Shown: positions 34,368 through 44,644, counted from the first letter of the stretch. The stretch is DNA of 56,730 nt from an uncultured Phycisphaeraceae bacterium (GCA_937899905.1 CALCCF010000065.1:1-56730), one strand, 5' to 3'. Numbers and translations: made by a program. Notes: generated from the letters alone by a model not told the origin.

Positions 34368-35270
34368 ATGTTGATGATGGCAGCACACAATCGATCGAGG
34401 TCGAGGCAGCGCGGCATGCGTGCCGGCTTCACGATCGTCGAACTCGGCGTCTCGATCCTCGTGATCGCGATCCTCATCGGGTTGCTTCTGGTAGGCCTCA
34501 ATCGCCTGTCGAGCACGGCTCAGAGCGGCGCGGAGCGCGCCAACCTCATCTCGATGAAGGTCGCGGTGGAGTCGTTCAAGACCGACTTCGGCTTTCTGCC
34601 GCCCTTGGTGAAGGATGGCCTGCAGTATCCCACCGGTGCGATCGTTGGCCCCGGATCTATGGCGACGCCACCGGTGAACGAGAGTGATGGCACCATTAAC
34701 ACGTACGATGCCACGATCTCGGAAGATGTTGACTTCCTTCGCGGCAATGCGGGCGGCGAGGAGTTTGAACGGTTCAGTATTTACAGCCTGCCGTACTACC
34801 TCGTCGGCGCACTCGGCGAGGCGTACGACGGCAGGGACGGCCCGGGGTTTCGTGAGCTAAGGCGGGATGGCACGTTCCGCACGACCGGCGGCCGCCTGTT
34901 CGAGCCCAAGTTCGAGGTCACACAGGGCAGCGACGGCTTCGTCGAGGTTGATGTCGAAGAGGGGCGCTTCGAGCTCCGAGATCGCAACGGCGTTGCGTAT
35001 CGCTATTACCGGTGGATCCCCGATGAGTCCATCTCAAGCCAAACCGTAACCGAGTTTCGCAATGTTCCATCGCTCATCGGTGATCCGGCGGAGAACGTAG
35101 AGCTGAGGGATGCGGAATACGCGATCATGGCCGCTGGCCCGAACCGCGTCTTTGGCGAGCGTGAGACTGAGACGGAACAGCAAATCCGTGCCGAGCTTGG
35201 TAGCACTGCCGATATCGATGAGCTCGAGCGCGTCGGCCGCGAAGATAATGTTGTGGAGGTGGGGCGATGA
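34368..35270 (+). CDS. Type II/IV pseudopilin (GspG-like)
   Basis: 300 residues from the ATG at 34368 (GGAAGGAAG upstream). A 20-residue positively charged leader ends RAG, then the class III signal FTIVELGVSILVIAILIGLLL with Glu at +5: the classical prepilin peptidase site. The globular part begins after the hydrophobic helix (SMKVAVESFKTDFGFLPPLV), as in major pseudopilins, but is twice their usual length. A pseudopilin tip or major subunit, exported through the platform. Four-base overlap with the next gene. Confidence 0.85.
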   Translation: MLMMAAHNRSRSRQRGMRAGFTIVELGVSILVIAILIGLLLVGLNRLSSTAQSGAERANLISMKVAVESFKTDFGFLPPLVKDGLQYPTGAIVGPGSMATPPVNESDGTINTYDATISEDVDFLRGNAGGEEFERFSIYSLPYYLVGALGEAYDGRDGPGFRELRRDGTFRTTGGRLFEPKFEVTQGSDGFVEVDVEEGRFELRDRNGVAYRYYRWIPDESISSQTVTEFRNVPSLIGDPAENVELRDAEYAIMAAGPNRVFGERETETEQQIRAELGSTADIDELERVGREDNVVEVGR

Positions 35271-36439
35271 TCGGGCGTTTTCGCATACGTTCGCGCCACC
35301 TCTCGCGGGCGTTCACGCTGATCGAGTTGATCTTGGTGATCATCATCATCCTGATCCTCGCGGCGATCTCGATCCCCGCGTATGGGTCGCTGACGTACAG
35401 CAGCAACCAGAGCGGTTCGCTGAACGCTGTGCAAGCGTCGCTGCAGAGCGCCCGAGACGCGGCGGTCCGTGCGGGATCGGGCCGCGATGCCGCGGCGGTC
35501 TTCCTGCTCGGGCAGGATGGTCGTGTGCGGATCGTGGTGGCCGAGGTCGCTGGGACGATCCAGGACGAGAACAACAACGGGGATTCTGTTGAGCGCGACA
35601 TCTTCGTGCCTGTTCGGGACGTTGATGTCTCAACGCTGCCGCGGCAGTGGTCCGTTCGCGGCTACGCGAGGTCCGCGAGCCTGCGTACGGCGTCGCTCGG
35701 AACGGCGTCGCCGGCCCAGGTCGACAATGTCGGTTGGTATGAAGATACCTACCAGGGGCGTGATCGCGGTCTTGGCCAATGGGTGTTCCCAGAGACGGCG
35801 TACTACGACGATTCGGCGGGCGACAACGGCCGTTCGCGGCAGTCGTTTATGGTCCGCTTCGAGGGTGGCACGGGCCGGTTCCTGAGCTCGGCCACCCGTA
35901 AGGGCCTGTTTGTCGATCCCGCTCCGGTGCTGTCGTTCCGCGAGTCTCGAGCGCCCTGGGCCGACTTCAGGGTCGATCGCGAGGAGGATCTGGGGCGATT
36001 CGTTCGGCGGGTCCTCGCCCCGGACTCCGGTGTGGGCTTGGGCGCCGCGGGCACGAAATTGCGTCGGGATCGCAGGCTCCTGGGCGATGAGTCGACGGAC
36101 ACCGTTCTCGTGGGCCCGGTTGGCCAGCTAGCCGTGTACAACGAGCGGCGGCTTGCTGAGGCGATCGGCGCGGATGGGCTCAACCGCTTGACGGACACGC
36201 TCTACCAGCCGATCTCTGGCACGCTGACGGCACCTGAGTACGACGATCAACTCTTTGGCGGCGGCGTCCGAGCGTCGGACATCAACCTTCGCATCTCGTT
36301 CTGGTTGCGAGCCAGTGGCGAGGAATCGGAAGACCAGCTCGCTGTGGCGGCCTCGGACACTTCTGATGCGCGAATCTTCTTGGTCTCGCGTTACCTTGGC
36401 CAGCCCATCGAGGCTCGCAAGCTCACGGAGGAGGACTGA
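35267..36439 (+). CDS. Type II/IV pseudopilin with Ala at the cleavage site (GspH-like)
   Basis: 390 residues. Leader MIGRFRIRSRHLSRA, then FTLIELILVIIIILILAAISIPAYG: a pilin helix with Glu at +5. The residue before the cut is Ala instead of the normal Gly. After the helix comes SARDAAVRAGSGRDAAAVFL, a pattern like GspH/FimT minor pseudopilins (QSARSEAIRRG). The remaining 300 residues are unique. ATGA start-stop overlap with the previous gene. Confidence 0.8.
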   Translation: MIGRFRIRSRHLSRAFTLIELILVIIIILILAAISIPAYGSLTYSSNQSGSLNAVQASLQSARDAAVRAGSGRDAAAVFLLGQDGRVRIVVAEVAGTIQDENNNGDSVERDIFVPVRDVDVSTLPRQWSVRGYARSASLRTASLGTASPAQVDNVGWYEDTYQGRDRGLGQWVFPETAYYDDSAGDNGRSRQSFMVRFEGGTGRFLSSATRKGLFVDPAPVLSFRESRAPWADFRVDREEDLGRFVRRVLAPDSGVGLGAAGTKLRRDRRLLGDESTDTVLVGPVGQLAVYNERRLAEAIGADGLNRLTDTLYQPISGTLTAPEYDDQLFGGGVRASDINLRISFWLRASGEESEDQLAVAASDTSDARIFLVSRYLGQPIEARKLTEED

Positions 36440-36441
36440 GC

Positions 36442-37638
36442 ATGGCACGAACGCTCACACTCCGGCAGCGGCGTTACGCGCGGGCGGTCGCGGCCTTTAC
36501 GCTGATCGAGGTCTTGATGTCGATCTTCGTTCTGGCGCTGGGCCTGCTCGGGCTCGGGGCGCTCATCCCTGGCATCATCCGTGAGCAGCGGGTTGCTTCG
36601 GACCGAACGCTGGGCATCATCGTGGCCAACGACGCCGAGGCGTACCTGCGTACGCGTGCGGATCTGCAGCGCTTGTTTGTTCAGCCAGCGGGCGGCGGTC
36701 CGACGTTTGGCACCGCGATCCCGACCTATGGCCTCGGGACGTGGCTGCTCAGCGACGAATGGTCCGAGACGTACGGCTGGGACCTTCGCAGCATCGATAA
36801 GGACGAGTTGGAGGGCGTCGGGGACGTGCTGCTCGATCAGGACGCGAGTGGGATTGATCCGGTGCGCATTCCGTTGGCGGATCGTCTCTATCCGTCGCCG
36901 GCATCGAACTTGGACGCGCCGCAGTTCGTGTGGGACTTTGTGGTCCGCCGACTCCCGCCCATTGATTCGGATGGATACGCCCTGCTTGCAGACATCCCGT
37001 ACACGTTGCCGGCGAATCTGCTCGATCAGTTGCGGGCCGGCGTCGAGATTGCCGTCTTCGTTCGGCGTGTGGACACGGGCATCCGTGTTCCGGCGGGTGA
37101 TACCGCGTACTCGATCATGCTACAGCCGAGCAACCCCGTGTTGCCGGTTGGGCTCGGTGAGGATGATCTGCCAACGGGGGCGGGCGCGAGGACCGGGGAC
37201 CGTCAGATCTATGCGGCGCCGCTCACGCTGAGGGCAAGCTACGACGGCGAGCGGACGAGCGTGCTCACGCTGAGTCAGGATGGCACGGCGGCCAGCGATA
37301 TACCTGGTTCCGATGTCGGACTGCCGGAGCAGCTGCTTCTGGCGACCCAGATCGGCCAGCAACTCGTGGACAACCTCGGCAACATCTACACGGTTGAAGA
37401 GGTTCTCGAACTCGACGACTCCGGCGCGGAGGTCCGAATCCGCCCGTCGATTGAGCGCTGGATCTCTCAGACGGACGGGCAGCCGACTGGGTTCGATGAT
37501 GAGCGCGGCTGGACGCAGATCAACCAGGTCGTGTTCGTGCCGCAACCGCCGGCTTCGACATTCGTTTTCCGGATTGGCGTTGAACCAGAGGCCGTGCGAT
37601 CGCCATCTGGTTCGGGGGCGGGGAGGCTGCCGCTATGA
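36442..37638 (+). CDS. Minor pseudopilin (GspI/PilV-like)
   Basis: 398 residues, ATG at 36442 with GGAGGA upstream. Leader RRYARAVAA then FTLIEVLMSIFVLALGLLGLGALIP, the GspI/PilV form (E-V-L-.-.-.-.-.-A-.-G-.-L-G). Ala again precedes the cut. The globular region contains ADIPYTLPANLLDQLRAGVEI and no named domain. Overlaps the next gene by four bases (ATGA). Confidence 0.8.
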   Translation: MARTLTLRQRRYARAVAAFTLIEVLMSIFVLALGLLGLGALIPGIIREQRVASDRTLGIIVANDAEAYLRTRADLQRLFVQPAGGGPTFGTAIPTYGLGTWLLSDEWSETYGWDLRSIDKDELEGVGDVLLDQDASGIDPVRIPLADRLYPSPASNLDAPQFVWDFVVRRLPPIDSDGYALLADIPYTLPANLLDQLRAGVEIAVFVRRVDTGIRVPAGDTAYSIMLQPSNPVLPVGLGEDDLPTGAGARTGDRQIYAAPLTLRASYDGERTSVLTLSQDGTAASDIPGSDVGLPEQLLLATQIGQQLVDNLGNIYTVEEVLELDDSGAEVRIRPSIERWISQTDGQPTGFDDERGWTQINQVVFVPQPPASTFVFRIGVEPEAVRSPSGSGAGRLPL

Positions 37639-39569
37639 GTCGTCGTCTCCTTGGTCGTACACGTGCGCGTTCCCTCAGGCTCGCCAGCGGTCGAGCGAGC
37701 GGCTTTACGCTCGTCGAGATGCTGGTCGCGATCGGCGCCGTGGCCTTCGTGGCCGTTGGAATCGCGAGCATCTTCGCGTCGGTTGGCGATACGGTCTCCC
37801 AAGGCCGGAGCGTCAGCGCTATCACGCAGTACGCGGCCGTGCTCGAGCGGCAGATGCGCGAGGACTTCGCGAACATGACGCGCGATGGATACCTCATTAT
37901 CCGGCATGAGGATGCGAACGAGGGCAATCCGGTTCCGCTTTTCCCGGGCCAGATTAACGCGCGTGAGCGACGCATCGACGAGATCATGTTCTTCACCAGC
38001 ACGCCCTCTCGCAGCGCGCGAGAGCCGTTCGCCCCCGGCTATGTGGCCGAGGGTTCGAGCGCTCGCGTGTACTACGGCATGGGCCAGCGGCTCACCGAGG
38101 ACCTTGATCCCAATAGCCAGTTCCTCGAGCCGGACATCGTCGATGAAAATCGGACGACGGGTGAGGAAGAACGGCTGGGCTTCTCGGGCTCTTGGAACGA
38201 GTTCGCGAGCGATTGGACGCTTCTTCGGCACGAGACCACTCTGGTGATTCCCGGTGGCAGCCTTGGTGATGATCCGGGCATCGCGGGACTAACGCAGGCG
38301 CAGTGGGCCGACAACCGCCTTCAGATCGCGTTGCAGCCCGCGGCCGAGAGCATCTTCCGCTCGGTCAACCGGATGGATACGTCCTCGTGCACGGACCGCT
38401 TCCCTGACGTTGAGATCGTGAGGACGGTGATCCTGGGTTCGGGCGATCCCAACGTGAGCGGTGTGTTCGAGTCGGGCCTCGTCGACGTTGCGACCACGAG
38501 CCTGGAAGAGATTCGGGCCGTCGTGGAAGCGTCACCGGGGATCGTTCAGGTTGGCTTTGGCTCGCCCGCCGAGTTCGTCTACGCCTCGCCTGTCGAAGTG
38601 CAGGGTGATTGCGTCTTTTATCAGGGGTTGGGCCTCGCGGGCAATGGTGTGCCGGTCGGGCCCGTTGGTGTGCAGCAGGCGTGGATGCTCAACGGCTTGC
38701 CCGCCCCCAGCCACGAGTTCGACATCACGTTTAACCCTGGAACCGCCGTGCCCGCTGGCGAGGAGTTTTCGACTTACAACGCTGCCATCATCGAGCCACC
38801 GGATAGGTCACGCATCCGCTACGAGTTCGAGCCCCCGGATATCTTCGGTCCGCTGACGCTCGCCGGGGACGAGAGCGCGATCCGGCTGGCCGACCAGTAT
38901 GCGTTGTCGGCGTCGGGGTTCATTCCGCGCGTTTCGGAGTTCATCGTCGAGTGGAGCTTCGGCAAGCTCGACGATGAGGGGCGTTTGATCTGGCACGGCC
39001 GTGAGCGCGGAATCGACGTCGACAAGGACGGTACGGATGATCAGTTTGTCTTACCGTATCCGCAGTACCAGTCTCCCCTTCGTTCTGGTCCAACCGATCC
39101 GGCGCCGCGTGCGGGCGCGTTCTTCGTGCCGTACGAGCTTCGGAATCCCGCTGTGGCTGGAAGTCCGGGTGTTGGCGATGATCGCCTCCGGTTTAATACC
39201 GACGAACCCACGCTGGACGAGTTGCCCGGAGCAATCACGGATGGTGATTTTGCCGACGCGGGTGACTTTTATGGGAGCTACCCGGTGTATCCGCAGCTGA
39301 TCCATGGCGTGGAAGTTTCGGGGGCGCCAGCGGACGCGGCGACGGTGTCATACTTCGGGTACACGATCCCGTTCTTCAACCCGGATGACCCCGATGGTGA
39401 TTCAGCCTCGGCGAGTGCTTCAACTGCCGACGCTGCCCTTGATGACACGCTCGCCTGGCCGTGGCCCGAGTTGGTTCGGGTGACGGTGTCGCTCGTTGAT
39501 CCGGGCGACGAGACGATCGAACGAACGTTCCAGTATGTCTTCCCCACACCGGGCAACCCCGTGAGGTAG
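37635..39569 (+). CDS. Minor pseudopilin (GspJ/PilW-like)
   Basis: 644 residues. Leader ends ASG, then FTLVEMLVAIGAVAFVAVGIASIF, a normal Gly-type prepilin site with Glu +5, and a helix continuing into QYAAVLERQMREDFANMTRD, the GspJ/PilW pattern (L..D...M). The globular domain is far larger than normal GspJ (about 200 residues) and mostly strand-rich. It precedes the GspK-like gene, the standard GspH-I-J-K order of a pseudopilus tip. Confidence 0.8.
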   Translation: MSRRLLGRTRARSLRLASGRASGFTLVEMLVAIGAVAFVAVGIASIFASVGDTVSQGRSVSAITQYAAVLERQMREDFANMTRDGYLIIRHEDANEGNPVPLFPGQINARERRIDEIMFFTSTPSRSAREPFAPGYVAEGSSARVYYGMGQRLTEDLDPNSQFLEPDIVDENRTTGEEERLGFSGSWNEFASDWTLLRHETTLVIPGGSLGDDPGIAGLTQAQWADNRLQIALQPAAESIFRSVNRMDTSSCTDRFPDVEIVRTVILGSGDPNVSGVFESGLVDVATTSLEEIRAVVEASPGIVQVGFGSPAEFVYASPVEVQGDCVFYQGLGLAGNGVPVGPVGVQQAWMLNGLPAPSHEFDITFNPGTAVPAGEEFSTYNAAIIEPPDRSRIRYEFEPPDIFGPLTLAGDESAIRLADQYALSASGFIPRVSEFIVEWSFGKLDDEGRLIWHGRERGIDVDKDGTDDQFVLPYPQYQSPLRSGPTDPAPRAGAFFVPYELRNPAVAGSPGVGDDRLRFNTDEPTLDELPGAITDGDFADAGDFYGSYPVYPQLIHGVEVSGAPADAATVSYFGYTIPFFNPDDPDGDSASASASTADAALDDTLAWPWPELVRVTVSLVDPGDETIERTFQYVFPTPGNPVR

Positions 39570-39635
39570 CCGGTGCGATTGCTGGATAGACCGCGGACCC
39601 AACCGCATTGCACGTACATGGGGAGGGAAACGGAC

Positions 39636-42600
39636 ATGCGAAGCATGAAACTCACACTGGACAAGACTCGCGCCCTGAGAGGGGCCTGCGGACGCCTCGC
39701 GGAACGCCGAGGCTCGACGCTGATCCTGGTGGTCGCCACCCTCGCGCTTCTGGCCATCCTGACGGTGGCGTACGTGAGCATCGGCGGCGGTGATCGCCGA
39801 GCCGCGCAGGCGACGACGTTTGGTGCCGAGGTTGATCGGCAGGCCGAGCACGTGGCGGATTACCTCGTCGGCATCGTCGGCGACGATGCGGTGTCTGTCT
39901 ACTTCCAGGGGTTTGATGCCAACGGCGACCCCGTGTTCATGACCGAGGCGGTCGATGTGCCGCGGACGGATCCGAACCGCACCTACGACGGCCTTAGCGC
40001 CTTCCCGACCACCACTCCCGAGGTGCAGAGCAGCTACTTCGGTCTTGCGTTTAATCCCACGGGCTCGCTGCCACCGCTGCGTCCCGATGAGGATGACGCG
40101 ACGGATCTCGCGCGCGATATCCTCAGCGGCCTTCGTCCGTTCGGACCGAGTGATCCATTCCTGGCCGCGAGCGAGCCGACGTTCATCCGTGAAGCCGGCG
40201 GTTCGTTCTCGAGCGGGCCGGCGTACGAGGACCGGGTCGATTGGGCCAAGATCTCGAACATCAGTCCCAACGGCCTGTATGTCAACCTCTTCCAGATCCG
40301 CGGCAACTTCGACGCGTCGCCCGGGCTCGAAGAGGGGGAGATGAACGATCCCAACGCGATGATCCTGCTCGAGCGCGGCGGGAGCCCAACGACCGACCTC
40401 GTGTACGGTGGCATCGCCGACCCTGGCATCCCGGCACACTTCGACAGCCAGCAGATCGAGCTCTTTCGGCCGGTGGGGTCCGGCGGTTTCGACCCCGACG
40501 AGTCGGACAACTTCCTATACCACTTCGCCGATGCGGATGGGGATGGTTTCTTCGATTCGCGTTGGCAGGAGTTGGTCGACATCACGGCGGACAGCGGGCC
40601 GCGCAGCGTCGTGACCCAGGAGGGCCAACTGCGGTGGTTCGTCGCGGCTCGCATCGTCGATCTCAGCGGTCGCGTGAATGTGAACACGGCCCGGACCATA
40701 CAGCAGTTCGACGGCTCAGTCTACGTAGGAAGGCCCGACAACGGCGCTCGGTTCGGTTCTTCACCGGCCGAGACCAGCTTGCTCCGGCTGCTGACGATGG
40801 AGCCGCAATGGGCGATGCACGGCGAGCTCTACGGAGCTATCCCTTCGCCCCCCCTTGGCGCACAGGACTATTCGGATTACGACGACTACCTCGCTGATGG
40901 ATTGCTGGTCGGCGAGTTCGGCTACGACGCCCTGCGGCTCGTTGCCTCCGGGCAGGTCCCGCCGCCCGGCGATCTTTCCAGTTTTCCCGATCTGCTCGCG
41001 CTGCAGACCGCGGGGGATCGCCGCGAGGAGTTCGAGTCGCAGCGATTCTCCGGCCCGCTGGCCCGAGCGTCTTCTGGGTCCGGTGTGACTCGGCAGTTCG
41101 GCTTTGGCCTCGAGGACCTGCGCGATCTGCTCGCCTACGAGGGCCTGAACGATCCCAGCAGCCTGAGCAGCCTCGAGCGCGCGGTGGGTGGGCGCTATGG
41201 CGTCGAAGAGACCTTCAGCCCGCTCCGCGAGAACCGCACGCTGCAGTGGGAGCGTGCGGCGCCCCAATCGCCGACCGATCTCGGCCCGCTTGCGCTGCGT
41301 CACCTGAGCGCTCGCAAGAACCTGACGACACTCAGCGGCGGCATCCTGCGCACGCCAACGAAGGTCGACTTTGGAGGTCCGGCGCCGACGGGGTTGGATA
41401 TGTACCGGTTCCTTGCGCAACCGCTGGAGAACGCGGTCGCCGACGATCCGTTCGATGCCGACGCCTCGATCGTTCAGGACGGGTACCAGTTGCTGTCCCA
41501 GGCGGCACCCGAGCCGTTGCCGATCGGCTCTGGCACGACCCAGCAGCAAGAAGACGACTCGCGGCGTCTGCGCGATGCCCACGCGTTGTTCCGCACGTAT
41601 GCGCGGGCGCTTATGCCGGCGGCCGACGAGCCGGACGCATGGAACGTGCCGAACTGGGAGTCGACCTTTTATGGCTGGCAGCCGGCAGGTTCACCGGCTC
41701 TGCCATTCGATCGGCTCTTTGCGCTTCGATCCGCGGCACACCTGACGGCCAACATGATCGACGCGTACGACGGCGACGACATCCCCAGCGCGTTCACGGT
41801 GCTCGTTGCGCGGGATGAGGTCTCAAGGGTTTCGGACAACCCCGATACGTTCCCGTGGTGGAACGAGCTTGCGGGCCTGTCGACGGGCACGGGACTCGCG
41901 AACGCGAGCGGGCGCCTTGACCTCGGTGAAGCGCGGCTTCCGGATTTTGGTGACGTGGGCGGTACCGCGATCGCGATGAACGTCTACGGCCTCGAGGCCC
42001 ACCCGTTTATCACGCAGGTGTCGCTCTACAATGTGTTCACGGATTCCACGGCTGGTGCCGACGAATCTCCGCCGCCAGACCCGGATCCCGGCACGCCGGG
42101 CCTCGGCACGGGCGTGGATCCCAACCCAATCACGATCGATTTCGCGACCAATTCCGGCAACGTGGACTTCGTTGGCCAGGTCTTCGCGGTCCAGCTTTCG
42201 AACCCCTATCCGTCGCTCATCGAGGTCCGCGAGGGACAGTACTTCGTGCGCTTCGGGAACCTCGGCGGCTTCGACGGCGCGCCATCTCTCGATGGCCTGG
42301 CGATTCCTGCTGGCACGGAGATCCCTGGTCGCAGCACGATCACGCTGTATGCGCTGACCGCTAATTTCGCTCAACGAGCGGACGACGCGACGCCTGATTT
42401 CGCGGAGATCGGGTCCACTCCCGCAGCCGTGGAATCGGTGATCGAGGACTGGATTGCAACGCAGTTCGAGGTCGCCACCCGTGATCCGTCTGGGTCGCTG
42501 TCGACTTCGGCGGTCCAGCCGGTTTCGTTCGGTCCCATCCCAGCCGCTGTTGACGATGTCCTCGAGGGCACTCCTGGCGATCTGGGCATCAATCGCTCGG

Positions 42601-44441
42601 TGACGCTCTGGACCCGGTTGAACCGCGCGAATGGTGGTTCTTCTGAGGTTGTGGACGTGATGCTCGATCGCATGTTTGATCCGGGAGATCCGACCGTACG
42701 ACCGACGCTGGATCGTCGCCCGCCAGCGAACGAGATCGACATCGGTGTGACCGCCGCCGGCCCAGATGACGGCTCTGTGGAAGCGGCCCTGGACAACACC
42801 GGCTTCTCCATCGTGACGTGGGGAACGTTTGCTCGACCCAATACGGTGGCCCAGGCGCCCTTGGGCGCGCTGCCGGCGTACGTGCTCGAGGCGCCGTTCG
42901 ATGACCCGCTCGGCTCGCTGAACAGGGCCGACGACGACCGGACCAACCTTGACAGTGGCTTCGGGCTCGATCGAGGCCAGTTCTTGGGCGGCGGCAAGCT
43001 CGAGTTTGCTGAGGAGTTCCTCGTTTCGGTGTTCGACCGCACCGGCGTTCCGACCAGGGGCACGACCGGCGTTCGCGCACAATACCAGACCGACATCGGG
43101 CTGCCGGCCGTCGACACCCAGCACAGCCTGCGTGAGCCGATCGACGGGCCCGATCATCTGGCGGGCAGCACGTTCTCTGACCTGTACGTCAATCCGTTCC
43201 GCAACGACAACCAGGGCCGGCTCACGAGCAACGATGAGGTCCTGCGGCCGGGTGACTTTCTTGGTGTGCCCGCCGTTGGCCCCGTGCAGATGCCGATCTA
43301 CTTCGACGATGGTACTGGTTCTGGTCCAGTCATCGATCCAGAAGAACTTAGCTGGCTGACCACCGGCGAGCTGCTCACGCTCGCGCTGGGCTACCGAAAC
43401 GCGCCTGAACTCGGCTTGCTCGATTCGTTCCCCAGCCTTCCGATCGACACGGCCGCCTTGCTGGATCGTGGCCATCTCCGGGTGTCACGCAACGATCCAA
43501 CCTCGGCTCCCCTGTTTGCACCATTCGTCGATGTTGACGGCGACGATATGTTCGACAGCACCCAGGACGAGCGTCGCGGGCTCGGCGTTCCGCACGCCAT
43601 GGCCCTGCTCTCGAGCGTCACGACCAAGGGCGTGCCCGTCGACGAGTTGACGCCCATCTCTGGCTTGGTCAACATCAACACCGCGACCGAGCCGGTCGTC
43701 AGCGTGCTGCCGGGGCTTACGCCCACGACGGATTCCATCAGCGATCCGAACGCCGCCTGGATGACCGTTGGCGCGATCCCGTACCACGACCACGAGTCGG
43801 ACGTTGGCGCGGGCGTGCGCTCGTATCGCGACAAGTCTGAGGCGCGGCCGCGGTTTCCTGTTCCCGAGTTTGCGGCGGTGCCGTTCTTCGACTCGACTAC
43901 GGCTTGGGGTGATATGGATCCCCGCGACACCACGGGCCGCTTTGAAGCAACGACCCTTGACGCGATCCGCGAACACCCTGGTGTTCTTTCGACGGGCGAG
44001 CTTCTCGCCGTGACCGACCCGTCCGTCGGGCTTGTGGGTGGCGTTGCCCAACCCGTGCTCATGAGTCGACTCGCGGTCGATGCGACGTCGCTCGATGTCG
44101 ATGGCGTCGACCCCACCCGCTATCTCCAGGGCTCGGGGTCCGTTAGCGAGGTACCAGGTTCAGGTTCACCGACCTTCAACGATGATGGCGTTGCCGACGA
44201 CTACGACGAGCAGTTCGCGTTGTACAACGGCGTCGCGAATTCGGTGACAACCCGCAGCGATGTATACGCCATATGGTTCGTGCTGCATGGCTACGCACGG
44301 GATGATGTCGAGGGGCTGCGGCCGCAAGACCCGATGACGCCATCTGTTGCTCGGCGTTACCTGATCGTTGTTGACCGCTCGAACGTTCGTCGAGCGGGGG
44401 ATCGGGCGCGAGTCCTGTTGTTCGATGAGGTGCCCCTGTAG
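39636..44441 (+). CDS. Giant GspK/PilX-like pseudopilin
   Basis: 1601 residues from the ATG at 39636 with GGGGAGGG upstream; GspK proteins are normally about 300. The N-terminus has a basic leader (RLAERRGS) then TLILVVATLALLAILTVAYVSI, a pilin-type helix with no Glu at +5, as in GspK. Two GspK-like SAM/helix-hairpin-helix signatures are present: SGRVNVNTA at about residue 345 and SGLVNINTATEPVVSVLPGL at about 1344. Acidic loops DADGDGFFDS and DVDGDDMFDS may bind calcium. Between them are long strand-rich regions of unknown nature. Last gene of the pilus operon; probably the tip of the pseudopilus. Confidence 0.82.
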   Translation: MRSMKLTLDKTRALRGACGRLAERRGSTLILVVATLALLAILTVAYVSIGGGDRRAAQATTFGAEVDRQAEHVADYLVGIVGDDAVSVYFQGFDANGDPVFMTEAVDVPRTDPNRTYDGLSAFPTTTPEVQSSYFGLAFNPTGSLPPLRPDEDDATDLARDILSGLRPFGPSDPFLAASEPTFIREAGGSFSSGPAYEDRVDWAKISNISPNGLYVNLFQIRGNFDASPGLEEGEMNDPNAMILLERGGSPTTDLVYGGIADPGIPAHFDSQQIELFRPVGSGGFDPDESDNFLYHFADADGDGFFDSRWQELVDITADSGPRSVVTQEGQLRWFVAARIVDLSGRVNVNTARTIQQFDGSVYVGRPDNGARFGSSPAETSLLRLLTMEPQWAMHGELYGAIPSPPLGAQDYSDYDDYLADGLLVGEFGYDALRLVASGQVPPPGDLSSFPDLLALQTAGDRREEFESQRFSGPLARASSGSGVTRQFGFGLEDLRDLLAYEGLNDPSSLSSLERAVGGRYGVEETFSPLRENRTLQWERAAPQSPTDLGPLALRHLSARKNLTTLSGGILRTPTKVDFGGPAPTGLDMYRFLAQPLENAVADDPFDADASIVQDGYQLLSQAAPEPLPIGSGTTQQQEDDSRRLRDAHALFRTYARALMPAADEPDAWNVPNWESTFYGWQPAGSPALPFDRLFALRSAAHLTANMIDAYDGDDIPSAFTVLVARDEVSRVSDNPDTFPWWNELAGLSTGTGLANASGRLDLGEARLPDFGDVGGTAIAMNVYGLEAHPFITQVSLYNVFTDSTAGADESPPPDPDPGTPGLGTGVDPNPITIDFATNSGNVDFVGQVFAVQLSNPYPSLIEVREGQYFVRFGNLGGFDGAPSLDGLAIPAGTEIPGRSTITLYALTANFAQRADDATPDFAEIGSTPAAVESVIEDWIATQFEVATRDPSGSLSTSAVQPVSFGPIPAAVDDVLEGTPGDLGINRSVTLWTRLNRANGGSSEVVDVMLDRMFDPGDPTVRPTLDRRPPANEIDIGVTAAGPDDGSVEAALDNTGFSIVTWGTFARPNTVAQAPLGALPAYVLEAPFDDPLGSLNRADDDRTNLDSGFGLDRGQFLGGGKLEFAEEFLVSVFDRTGVPTRGTTGVRAQYQTDIGLPAVDTQHSLREPIDGPDHLAGSTFSDLYVNPFRNDNQGRLTSNDEVLRPGDFLGVPAVGPVQMPIYFDDGTGSGPVIDPEELSWLTTGELLTLALGYRNAPELGLLDSFPSLPIDTAALLDRGHLRVSRNDPTSAPLFAPFVDVDGDDMFDSTQDERRGLGVPHAMALLSSVTTKGVPVDELTPISGLVNINTATEPVVSVLPGLTPTTDSISDPNAAWMTVGAIPYHDHESDVGAGVRSYRDKSEARPRFPVPEFAAVPFFDSTTAWGDMDPRDTTGRFEATTLDAIREHPGVLSTGELLAVTDPSVGLVGGVAQPVLMSRLAVDATSLDVDGVDPTRYLQGSGSVSEVPGSGSPTFNDDGVADDYDEQFALYNGVANSVTTRSDVYAIWFVLHGYARDDVEGLRPQDPMTPSVARRYLIVVDRSNVRRAGDRARVLLFDEVPL

Positions 44442-44570
44442 CACTCGCCAAGGGTGGGGGATCGACCAAGGAGTGGGGTGTAGCGGCCGGGTGGATTGGG
44501 GAGTCAGCCCGGCTGTCTTTGGCTGACGGCGGGACGGAAGTCCGCCAGCCGCGCTACAGTTCCGGCGTTC
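44442..44570. other. Structured spacer before tRNA-Pro
   Basis: GTAGCGGC near 44480 can pair with GCCGCGCTAC near 44547 with a two-base bulge, and GGCGGGAC/GTCCGCC forms an inner hairpin at about 44528-44547. It may terminate the pilus operon. TACAGT at 44555-44560 is a possible -10 for the tRNA. Confidence 0.4.
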
Positions 44571-44644
44571 CAGGGTGTAGCTCAGCTTGGTAGAGCACCT
44601 GCTTTGGGAGCAGGATGTCGTCGGTTCGAATCCGGCCACCCTGA
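44571..44644 (+). tRNA. tRNA-Pro (anticodon TGG)
   Basis: A full 74-nt cloverleaf: acceptor CAGGGTG/CACCCTG, D stem GCTC/GAGC, anticodon stem CCTGC/GCAGG with loop TTTGGGA (anticodon TGG, Pro), T stem with TTCGAAT loop, discriminator A. The CCA end is not encoded. It separates the pilus operon from the type VI-like locus. Confidence 0.95.
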
